Positions 52,050-59,559 of a stretch of 64,000 nt of DNA are shown piece by piece. The stretch lies in assembly GCF_963677125.1 (NCBI RefSeq), contig NZ_OY781882.1, positions 3,232,501-3,296,500 of the forward strand. Reading direction: 5' to 3'. The position numbers were made by a program, and so were the translations under genes. The notes beneath the pieces were generated by a model, which did no database searches, was not told the origin of the DNA, and worked only from the letters and a program-made list of their open reading frames with translations. Every line of letters begins with the position of its first letter. Position 1 is the first letter of the stretch. The stretch comes from an uncultured Desulfobacter sp. Lineage in GTDB: Bacteria > Desulfobacterota > Desulfobacteria > Desulfobacterales > Desulfobacteraceae.

Positions 52050-54569
52050 TTACTGATCTTCATCATCCACAGCAAGCCCCTCATCCTTAGCCCGCTGGGA
52101 GATCTGCTTGAGCTTGGCCTGTTCCTTAAGCACCTTTTTATTGGCTTCGTCGGATTTTTCCTGCAATGCAATCTTTTCTTTAAGATGCGTTAACAGGTTG
52201 GAATCATTGAGCTGCAGTTCATCGGCCTCTTTGATAAAATCTGTGGCGGATTTTGCGGCCTGTTGCGCTCTTTTCTTTGCGGCCTCCACCCTTTTTTCAG
52301 CATGCTTGAGCTCATCAAACAAGAGTGCCAGTTCGCCGGCCCGACCCTCTTCCGGGGATGAATCCAGTTCGATTTTTTGGGCAGCCATGACCACGGCCAC
52401 ATTTTTCAGGCTCGGCAGAAGCCGATCTACCGGCAGCTCACCAAACATCAGGGCATCTTCGTTTTTCAAGGAGACAGGGATAAACACCAAATCGGCCTGC
52501 CCGGACGTTTTAAAAAACACATCTTCATTGATTCCAAGAATAATCTTAGGTTCGGCCTGGATACGGTACTCATCCAAAGTATCGACGAGCATCTGCATGA
52601 TCTGTTCATTGTCCCGGTCAAGATAACAGGCTAAAAGCCTTATTTGCGCATCTTCCCAATGATCGTCTCTTGTGATCAAATAGGCAAGAAGAAGCATGAG
52701 TCGGCTTGTGTCGTCATCCTGCCACCAAACATCAATGGTTCTCTGTTTGTCAGAATCTTCAATGACTTCATGCCGTTCCTTTTGATCCCAAAGAATGATA
52801 TTGCACCCGGACTGAACTGCCGGCCGTATAAACTCCCGGTAATGGTGGAACCGAACGGTATCGTCATTCTTGACATACTGCTCATTCCAGTTCAACAGCA
52901 CGGTATTGGCCTTGACCGGACCAAGACCAAAACTCTGGCACAACACAGACAGGCCGTTGGCTGCATACTCAGAAGAGAGTACAAGGGAAAAGGCTGAGCT
53001 TTCTTTCTCGGACATAATCCGGGCCAGATCCTTTTCCGCATCTGCCTTCAGTTTAACAGCACGGTATCCCCGGGCTTGAAGAATCCGCACGGCTGTTGTA
53101 ATGCCGCTTTTCCCCTCGATCAAATTGGAAAAATCCAGTAACTGCGCCATATATTCGTCATCATTGGACAATGCAAGGACATAGGGCCGCCAGTCTCTTG
53201 GATGCTCAGGATCCTTTTGTGCACCCATCAAATTGTCCCTGACCAGCTTAAGATGATAGGAGCGCCGGCTGTCCGCCCACCTTGAAGGGGCAGACACCCG
53301 TTTAAGATACTGAAAAATGGCAAACAGGATGGCCACGGCAGCAATCCCCGTCTTAAAATCAATGGCCAGCATCACACCCAGACAGATCAACGCGCCCACA
53401 AGACTGATTTTTTTGCTGTACCACCTGAACCTGGGCCTGAAAGACGGGGACTCGGCAGACGCCTCAAAATAAGTCGCATAATTGAGCAGGCCATAAGAGA
53501 TCAGAAAAAACATAGAGACCACCCCTGCAATCAGGTCCAGCTGGCCCATCAAAACAGTGGCCACAGCAATCCCGAAAGAGAGCAGCACCCCTCGGCGGGG
53601 ATTGCCGGAAGCCCCATAGCCTTTGGCAAAGGGGACAAGAAAGGGAAAGATCTTATCCGATGCCAGGGACTGCAAAATCCTGGGTGCGCCAAGAAACGAG
53701 GCCATGGCCGAAGAGAGGGTGGCGGCAATCACGCCGCCATTGATCAGCCATCCATACAAAGCAATCTGTTTCATGGCACCGTAGTCACCAACCAAAGTTC
53801 TCAAAGGTGTGGACGCGGCAAACACCACAGCCACAGAAAAATAGACCAAGATGGAGAGAAAAACCGCGGCAAAGGTTCCTGTGGGCAGACTTTTACCCGG
53901 ATCTTTAAGGTCGCCGGACATGCTCACCCCTTGGGTAAACCCGGTCACCGCCGGAAAAAACAGGGCGAATAAAATCCAAAATGAAGCCGTGCCGTCCCCG
54001 GCAACCCAGTTCTCTATCAAAAGTCCGGTGTTCCATTGCCGGAGCCCCCCGATGTAAAAAGATAAAAGCGCCAGGATCAAAAACACCATGACCACATACT
54101 GGAACTTGGTGGCTAGATCCGCGCCGATCCATGCCAGCAAAAAAAGAAACAGCAACGCGGTCCCTGCAATCAGCTGCACCGTGACATGGCCGCCCAGCCC
54201 CAGGATGGCAGCCAGCGCCTCTCCGAAACCAATGCAATAAAAGGCAATGGACACAGACTGTGCCAAAAACAGCACAATACCGATGGCCCCGCCGAATTCT
54301 ATGCCAAGGGTTCTTGAAATCAAATAATAATCCCCGCCGCCGCCAACTTTCATGTTGGTGGCAACGGCAGCCAAGGAAAAACTTGTCAGCACTGAAATCA
54401 AATTAGCCACGGCAATGATAATTAACGCCTTACCAAGTCCGGCAGCCCCCACCACATATCCCAAACGCAGGAAAAGAATAATCCCAAGGATGGTCAAAAC
54501 ACTTGGCGTAAAAACACCGGCAAACGTACCTAAGCGTCCGGAGGCGGACTCAGTATTATTTGAAGACAT
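52050..54569 (-). CDS. SLC12-type (Na-K-Cl cotransporter-like) amino-acid/cation permease
   Basis: 839 residues. The first 430 residues form about 12 transmembrane helices of the APC superfamily (FAGVFTPSVLTILGIILFLRLGYVVG, GGDYYLISRTLGIEFG, GFTQGVSMSGDLKDPGKSLP). The C-terminal 400 residues are soluble: an SLC12-like domain (about 440-720) and a coiled coil with QQAAKSATDFIKEADELQL (about 740-839). Bacterial homologues are annotated as Na-K-2Cl cotransporters, but substrate is unproven. It converges with the previous gene 4 bp away. Confidence 0.88.
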   Translation of the reverse strand: MSSNNTESASGRLGTFAGVFTPSVLTILGIILFLRLGYVVGAAGLGKALIIIAVANLISVLTSFSLAAVATNMKVGGGGDYYLISRTLGIEFGGAIGIVLFLAQSVSIAFYCIGFGEALAAILGLGGHVTVQLIAGTALLFLFLLAWIGADLATKFQYVVMVFLILALLSFYIGGLRQWNTGLLIENWVAGDGTASFWILFALFFPAVTGFTQGVSMSGDLKDPGKSLPTGTFAAVFLSILVYFSVAVVFAASTPLRTLVGDYGAMKQIALYGWLINGGVIAATLSSAMASFLGAPRILQSLASDKIFPFLVPFAKGYGASGNPRRGVLLSFGIAVATVLMGQLDLIAGVVSMFFLISYGLLNYATYFEASAESPSFRPRFRWYSKKISLVGALICLGVMLAIDFKTGIAAVAILFAIFQYLKRVSAPSRWADSRRSYHLKLVRDNLMGAQKDPEHPRDWRPYVLALSNDDEYMAQLLDFSNLIEGKSGITTAVRILQARGYRAVKLKADAEKDLARIMSEKESSAFSLVLSSEYAANGLSVLCQSFGLGPVKANTVLLNWNEQYVKNDDTVRFHHYREFIRPAVQSGCNIILWDQKERHEVIEDSDKQRTIDVWWQDDDTSRLMLLLAYLITRDDHWEDAQIRLLACYLDRDNEQIMQMLVDTLDEYRIQAEPKIILGINEDVFFKTSGQADLVFIPVSLKNEDALMFGELPVDRLLPSLKNVAVVMAAQKIELDSSPEEGRAGELALLFDELKHAEKRVEAAKKRAQQAAKSATDFIKEADELQLNDSNLLTHLKEKIALQEKSDEANKKVLKEQAKLKQISQRAKDEGLAVDDEDQ

Positions 54570-54693
54570 GGATTTTTCCTTAAATTAATGGATCATCAAA
54601 CCGTCACTTACCTTTTGAATAAAAACATAAACGCCGGCCATAACCAAAAGCAAAAAGCGAGGAACGAGCGGCGCAGCTTTTTGACGTCCAAAT

Positions 54694-55563
54694 TTATGGC
54701 ATTGTGATGTTAATTTTCTTAATAAACGCTTCTAACTTTTTCAGAGCGTCGTCAGTCTGAGGACCTATGCCCATACCGTTTTCTGTCGCTCTATTTCTTA
54801 TAGACTTCAATGCTTCATTCGCTTTTTCAACCAATTGGCGATCCCAGGCTTCAGCACTTGAATTCCTCAAAAAAACAAGCACATTAATCCTTCCGCTCGC
54901 CGATAAGCGGTTCAATTTCTCTCCTGTAAGCTGATCTAATGCAGACGAGATTGCAAAACTATAGGTACGGTATTGCTGTATTAACGTTGCTACCGCACTA
55001 ATTCTTTCGGCCTTAACATCACTATTCATTTGAAAAACAAGACTCGTAATTTTGTCCTCAGTTGATACGTCTGGCTCATCCAACTGTGAACGCTTGATTA
55101 TTTTTGCTCTTTCATTCACCACACTGGCTATCTTTTCATCGACTTGGCCATCTGTAGCCACCACCGACTTATCACTTTCTACTAAGGCCTCTAATTTTAG
55201 TTCAGCATCCTCTTTCTCGTTTAATATATCATCTATTATTTTTAGATAAGCATTCCATCTATCCCGAGATCCCTCAGAATGAGCAATTGTTGCCAAGTAC
55301 TCCACATAGATTCGGCGTTTCAATAAATCATCTTGAAGTACCGCCTGGGGCGAAAATTTTTCAAGATAACTGATCTCTCCACCCAATCTCTTTATTTCAA
55401 GCTCTTGATTTTGTATCTGATAGTTAATGATTGCCGGAAGCGCTGTAACAACCACACCAGTAGTGATTATCTGAGTAAGTTTGACAATCCGCTCTTTTTT
55501 AATCTCCATTTCCTTAAGTTTAAAGGATTCCGTTGAGATTTCTTCTTCTGATGGTTTTGCCAT
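54694..55563 (-). CDS. Single-pass membrane protein of unknown function
   Basis: 289 residues from ATG 55563, chosen because AAAGGA precedes it; a longer frame begins at 55602. One transmembrane segment near residues 30-48 (IITTGVVVTALPAIINY), then coiled-coil and helical regions. AT-rich. No family recognised. Just upstream of the start lies a MITE-type half-end (55601-55625). Probably an accessory gene. Confidence 0.65.
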   Translation of the reverse strand: MAKPSEEEISTESFKLKEMEIKKERIVKLTQIITTGVVVTALPAIINYQIQNQELEIKRLGGEISYLEKFSPQAVLQDDLLKRRIYVEYLATIAHSEGSRDRWNAYLKIIDDILNEKEDAELKLEALVESDKSVVATDGQVDEKIASVVNERAKIIKRSQLDEPDVSTEDKITSLVFQMNSDVKAERISAVATLIQQYRTYSFAISSALDQLTGEKLNRLSASGRINVLVFLRNSSAEAWDRQLVEKANEALKSIRNRATENGMGIGPQTDDALKKLEAFIKKINITMP

Positions 55564-55600
55564 TCTTTTACATCCTTTTAGGAACTCTATTGCATTGTCC

Positions 55601-55625
55601 ATTTAGTGTCTGAACGAAAACCTGG
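55601..55625. repeat. MITE-like half-end (copy of E3 left end)
   Basis: Twenty-five bases identical to 45997-46021, including TAGTGTCTGAACGAAAACC. No matching opposite end was seen within 200 bp, so this is a solo end or a remnant. A separate hairpin CGGATAAC / GTTATCCG follows at 55640-55671. Confidence 0.75.
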
Positions 55626-55639
55626 TTAAAAAAAGACTG

Positions 55640-55671
55640 CGGATAACGGGCGCGCAACGTTTGGTTATCCG
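55640..55671. repeat. Inverted repeat hairpin
   Basis: CGGATAAC (55640-55647) and GTTATCCG (55664-55671) with a 16-base loop, between the unknown membrane-protein gene and the TPP-riboswitch promoter. Possibly a transcription stop or a degenerate part of the adjacent repeat. Confidence 0.5.
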
Positions 55672-55842
55672 GGTAATCTGCCCTTTATCCTTGAAAAAAA
55701 TTTAACATAAAATTCTGCATGAGAACAACATATTTTGATCCATATTAAGTGGTTAACGATATCAGTTGACTCCCAAGGCCGCTTTAAAAACGGTATTGAA
55801 TAACAGACGCTTTATTGGGGGAGTTGATCATATTTTCATGGT

Positions 55843-55871
55843 TTGACACAGTACAAACGCAGTGCTACAGT
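55843..55871 (+). promoter_or_regulatory. Sigma70 promoter of the thiamine operon
   Basis: TTGACA (55843-55848), 17-bp spacer, TACAGT (55866-55871). Placed about 30 bp before the TPP aptamer, so the transcript begins just upstream of the riboswitch. Confidence 0.75.
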
Positions 55872-55897
55872 CCTTTTGAACTGCATAGTCAATGGAA

Positions 55898-55993
55898 GGC
55901 TGGGGGCGCCGGAGGCATTCGGCTGAGAGAAAACAGATAACCCCTGTTTTGACCCTTGGAACCTGATCCGGATCATACCGGCGAAGGGAAGCT
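55898..55993 (+). promoter_or_regulatory. TPP riboswitch (THI element)
   Basis: Contains GGCTGAGAGA, ACCCTTGGAACCTGATCCG, GATCATACCGGCGAAGGG and AAGC, the conserved thi-box blocks in order. Upstream GGAAGGCTGGGGG can pair with CCTTCCCCCACC just after it (about 56000), a plausible expression platform. It precedes thiZXY and thiD. Confidence 0.95.
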
Positions 55994-56050
55994 TTTTTCC
56001 TTCCCCCACCCCCTGCGGCATTGCCTAACTAAAAACGCTGGTAGCAAATT

Positions 56051-56806
56051 ATGCTTGAAGTCCTGGAACTGGCCAAGTCATTTGACTTGCAGGCCGTGTT
56101 TAAAAATTTCAATCTGACCCTGCCCCAGGGGCACGTTACGGTGCTGGTGGGGCCATCCGGATGCGGGAAGTCCACCCTGTTTGACTGTTTGACCGGCATA
56201 GTCCCGACTGACCTGGGCCGGATAGTGTGGCAGGGCAACCCAGTCGAGCATCTTGGCTGCCTTGCCGCTTATATGCAGCAAAAAGACATGCTGCTGCCTT
56301 GGCTGACCCTGGCGGAAAACAGTCTTTTGCCAGTGCAGGCAAAACCCCGCAAGCAAAGAGACATAAAACAGGCAAAGCAGACACTTGACCGGATTTTCGA
56401 AAAAATCGGGCTAACAGGATTCGGAAATCACTATCCCTACCAGGTATCCGGCGGCATGCGCCAGCGGTGCGCTCTGGCCCGAACCCTGATGTTTGACCGG
56501 GATCTGGTTCTGCTGGACGAACCCCTGTCCGCCTTAGATGCCATTACCCGCCGGGAGTTGCAAAGCCTTCTGCTCATGCTGCAAAAAGAGTTCGGCAAAA
56601 CCGTTCTCATGATCACCCATGACATTGAAGAGGCCCTGGCCCTGGCTGATGAAATCATCCTTTTGAGCCCTGCCCCCATGACCGTTCTGGAGCGATTCCA
56701 ACCCAAAGACACCAAACCAAGGGATTTAAACCGGCCGGAATTCATGAAGACCAAAACCCGGATACTCTCCCGCCTGCTCACCGAAAAGGAGAAGATTCAG
56801 CAATGA
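56051..56806 (+). CDS. thiZ: Thiamine-precursor ABC importer ATPase
   Basis: 251 residues. Walker A GPSGCGKSTLFD, the Q-loop AAYMQQKDMLLPW, signature VSGGMRQRCALARTL, Walker B LVLLDEPLSALD and switch His in MITHDIEEALAL. Members of this group (with ThiX and ThiY) import formylaminopyrimidine or HMP precursors for thiamine salvage. Placed directly behind the TPP riboswitch. Overlaps thiX in ATGA. Confidence 0.9.
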   Translation: MLEVLELAKSFDLQAVFKNFNLTLPQGHVTVLVGPSGCGKSTLFDCLTGIVPTDLGRIVWQGNPVEHLGCLAAYMQQKDMLLPWLTLAENSLLPVQAKPRKQRDIKQAKQTLDRIFEKIGLTGFGNHYPYQVSGGMRQRCALARTLMFDRDLVLLDEPLSALDAITRRELQSLLLMLQKEFGKTVLMITHDIEEALALADEIILLSPAPMTVLERFQPKDTKPRDLNRPEFMKTKTRILSRLLTEKEKIQQ

Positions 56807-57549
56807 AATGGTCAGACACAATTATCCCGGTCGCCCTCTCCCTTGGTATACTGATTTTATGGGAACTCCTTGTACGGGTTATGAGCATACCGGTATTTAT
56901 CCTGCCCCCACCATCGGCCATCGGCCTTTGTGCGGTGATAAAGGCCGCTTTGATCTGGCCCCACGCCCTGGCCACAGCCCTGGAAATTGTGCTGGGCATT
57001 GCGCTTGCCCTAATGACATCCATCCCTTTAGCCATATTCATGTTTGCCCGGCCCGGCATTGAAAAAGGCCTCTCCCCGTTTCTGGTGGCATCCCAGGCCG
57101 TGCCGGTATTTGCCCTGGCACCGTTGCTTGTGGTCTGGCTGGGTTACGGTATCTGGTCCAAAGTATTCATGGCCTGGGTAATTATTTTTTTCCCCATTAC
57201 CGTGAGCCTGTTATCCGGTCTTAAAAGCTGTGACCCTGATTTTCGCATGCTGTTTAATCTTATGGGAGCAGGATTCTGGATGAAGCTTCGCCTGCTTTAC
57301 TGGCCCTGGGCATTGCCCCAATTTTTCGCAGGGTTTAAGGTGGGTGTTACGGTGGCCACCATTGGTGCAGTTATCGGCGAATGGGTGGGTGCCCAAAAAG
57401 GGCTTGGGTATTTAATGATTCAGTCCAATGCCCGGCTGAATACGGATCTGGTATTTGCCTGCATTCTATGGCTGTCGGCCATGGGGCTTGGGCTGTGGGC
57501 GCTGGTCGGTTTCGCTGAAAAACGAATGGTAACATGGAAAAACAATTAA
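56803..57549 (+). CDS. thiX: Thiamine-precursor ABC importer permease
   Basis: 248 residues with six transmembrane segments and the EAA-type loop of SsuC/ThiX permeases (EKRMVTWK end; MLFNLMGAGFWMKLRLLYWPWALPQFFAGFKVGVTVATIGAVIGEW in the middle). ABC permease for the pyrimidine precursor. Overlaps thiZ by 4 bp. Copy D of the dispersed repeat lies just after it, before thiY. Confidence 0.9.
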   Translation: MKWSDTIIPVALSLGILILWELLVRVMSIPVFILPPPSAIGLCAVIKAALIWPHALATALEIVLGIALALMTSIPLAIFMFARPGIEKGLSPFLVASQAVPVFALAPLLVVWLGYGIWSKVFMAWVIIFFPITVSLLSGLKSCDPDFRMLFNLMGAGFWMKLRLLYWPWALPQFFAGFKVGVTVATIGAVIGEWVGAQKGLGYLMIQSNARLNTDLVFACILWLSAMGLGLWALVGFAEKRMVTWKNN

Positions 57550-57554
57550 CAGCA

Positions 57555-57645
57555 GCCATGGGCTGACCTGACATATCAACGGCCAGGCTTAGCCTACAAC
57601 AAAGGTTGAAAGATCTGAGTAACCTACCCAGACTTTCTCCTAAGA
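57555..57645 (+). repeat. Dispersed structured repeat, copy D
   Basis: GCCATGGGCTGACCTGAC, GGCCAGGCTTAGCCTACAAC, AAAGGTTGAAAGATCTGAGT and AACCTACCCAGACTTTC. The best match to copy A. It sits inside the thi operon between thiX and thiY, so it is part of the mRNA. Confidence 0.8.
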
Positions 57646-57664
57646 TAAAAAGAGAGGATAAACC

Positions 57665-58600
57665 ATGAAACGACATTTTGTTCTTACCTTTATAATCTTT
57701 TCGATGCTTTGCAGCACTGCCTGGGCACAAAAACTGACACTTATGCTGGACTGGTTTCCCAATGTGGACCATTTGCCTGTCTACCTTGCCCAGGAATCGG
57801 GATATTTTGCAGCCCAAGGTCTGGACGTTGAAATTATCATACCGTCAGAGACCTCAGATGCACTTAAACTTGCCGCAGCAGGCAAGGTGGATCTGGCTGT
57901 GTCCTACCAACCCCAGACCATCATGGCTGCGGATGCAGGGCTCAAGGTTAAAGCCATATCCCCCCTTGTGGTCAAGCCTTTAACCACTCTGATGTTTCTG
58001 GACGAGTCCATAAAAACACCGGCGGATCTATCCGGGAAAAAAATCGGTTACACCGTACCGGGATTAATGGACATGCTGCTCAAAGGCTTTGCCGATATCA
58101 ACGAAATCAAGGACTACACCCCGGTGAATGTGGGATTCACCATCTTGCCCGCCCTGGCCTCAAAACAGGTCGCTGCCGTTATGGGGCCGTTTAAAACCTA
58201 CGAAACCGTGACCATGAAGCAAAAAGGCGTCACTGCCCGTTTTTTCGAACTGGAAAAATATGGTATCCCTGAATACGAAGAGCTGATCTTCGCGGCCGGT
58301 GACAACGCTCTTGATACAAAAAAAGCGGCAATCCATGGATTTATCCTGGCTGTCCACAAGGCTCTGATCGACATTAAAAAGGCGCCGGATAAAGCCCTGG
58401 CACTTTACCTTAAGGCCCTGCCCGACGTGGATAAAGAGACGGAGACCAAAGCCTTTGCCCTTACTGCAAAATATTTTGCAGCCCCGGGCCAGGTCAGCGA
58501 TCTTCATAAATGGCAGGCATTTATAGATTTTGCCCTGAAATACGGACTGATTAAAAATACGGTCCGTCCCCAGGAGCTGATTTACAACTGGAATAATTAA
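57665..58600 (+). CDS. thiY: Thiamine-precursor periplasmic binding protein (NMT1/ThiY-like)
   Basis: 311 residues with a signal peptide (FVLTFIIFSMLCSTAWA). LTLMLDWFPNVDHLPVYLAQESGYFAAQGLDVEI and GKVDLAVSYQPQTIMAADAGLKVKAI are the NMT1/THI5-like signatures. Binds formylaminopyrimidine-type or HMP ligand and delivers it to ThiX-ThiZ. GAGAGGATA precedes the ATG. Separated from thiX by copy D. Confidence 0.92.
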   Translation: MKRHFVLTFIIFSMLCSTAWAQKLTLMLDWFPNVDHLPVYLAQESGYFAAQGLDVEIIIPSETSDALKLAAAGKVDLAVSYQPQTIMAADAGLKVKAISPLVVKPLTTLMFLDESIKTPADLSGKKIGYTVPGLMDMLLKGFADINEIKDYTPVNVGFTILPALASKQVAAVMGPFKTYETVTMKQKGVTARFFELEKYGIPEYEELIFAAGDNALDTKKAAIHGFILAVHKALIDIKKAPDKALALYLKALPDVDKETETKAFALTAKYFAAPGQVSDLHKWQAFIDFALKYGLIKNTVRPQELIYNWNN

Positions 58601-58630
58601 ACAATGTGATCAAAAGGGACGTTTAAACTT

Positions 58631-59446
58631 ATGAAAACATACTATCGTGCATTAACCATCGCAGGTTCTGACAGCGGCGGGGGGGCCGGTGTCCAGGCGG
58701 ACTTAAAAACTTTCAGTGCCTTAGGGGTATTCGGCATGTCCGCCATCACGGCACTCACGGCCCAGAACACCCACAGTGTCACAGGTATTTTTCCCGTACC
58801 CCCGGCATTCATCGGAGAACAGATTGATGCCGTCATGTCGGATATCGGCACCAATGCCGTGAAGATTGGCATGCTGCACTCCCCTGAAGTCATAGATATG
58901 GTGGCGGAAAAACTCAAGCAATGGCAATGTCCCAATGTGGTGCTGGACCCGGTGATGATCTCCAAATCCGGAGACAATCTGCTGCAGGATGATGCCGTGG
59001 ATGCACTGACAAAGCGTCTGCTGCCCCTGGCCACTGTGATTACCCCCAATCTGCCCGAAGCTTCGGTACTTATAGGCAGAACCATCGACACCCCTGATAA
59101 AATGGAAGATGCGGCCGTGGCCCTGGCAGATCTCGGCGCTACCAATGTGCTGATCAAAGGCGGACACCTGGTTTCGGGCCCGGGTATTGATCTTCTCTAT
59201 GAAGCCGCCTCCGGGCAGACAACACGGTACACGGCGGACCGGGTAGACACAAAAAACAGCCACGGTACCGGGTGCACCCTGTCATCGGCTATTGCCGCAG
59301 GCCTTGCCCGGGGACTAAACTTGAAAACAGCCGTTGCCGAAGCCAAAACTTATATCACCGAGGCATTAAAAGCCGGCGCCGATATCAAAACAGGCTCAGG
59401 GCATGGCCCGGTCCACCATTTCCATGGGCTGTGGAAAAAGCAATGA
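58631..59446 (+). CDS. thiD: Hydroxymethylpyrimidine (phosphate) kinase
   Basis: 271 residues: ALTIAGSDSGGGAGVQADLKTF, VLDPVMISKSGDNLL, TPNLPEASVLIG, LIKGGHL and NSHGTGCTLSSAIAAGLARG cover the HMP/HMP-P kinase signatures. Phosphorylates HMP to HMP-PP, the step that uses the imported pyrimidine. Last gene of the riboswitch operon. A possible TTGACA lies in the downstream region, before the kinase gene. Confidence 0.95.
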   Translation: MKTYYRALTIAGSDSGGGAGVQADLKTFSALGVFGMSAITALTAQNTHSVTGIFPVPPAFIGEQIDAVMSDIGTNAVKIGMLHSPEVIDMVAEKLKQWQCPNVVLDPVMISKSGDNLLQDDAVDALTKRLLPLATVITPNLPEASVLIGRTIDTPDKMEDAAVALADLGATNVLIKGGHLVSGPGIDLLYEAASGQTTRYTADRVDTKNSHGTGCTLSSAIAAGLARGLNLKTAVAEAKTYITEALKAGADIKTGSGHGPVHHFHGLWKKQ

Positions 59447-59455
59447 CCATAATTC

Positions 59456-59484
59456 TTGACAAATTAGCCCAATACAAATAGCGT
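59456..59484 (+). promoter_or_regulatory. Weak candidate promoter upstream of hybrid kinase
   Basis: TTGACA (59456-59461), a 17-bp spacer and TAGCGT (59479-59484). The -35 is perfect but the -10 is poor. Could drive the kinase gene at 59560. Confidence 0.3.
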
Positions 59485-59559
59485 ACAAAACGTTTTAGAA
59501 TGCTCAATAGCTAATTTACCGAAAATCCGACACCAGCGAAATCTTGAGGTTATGTATTA

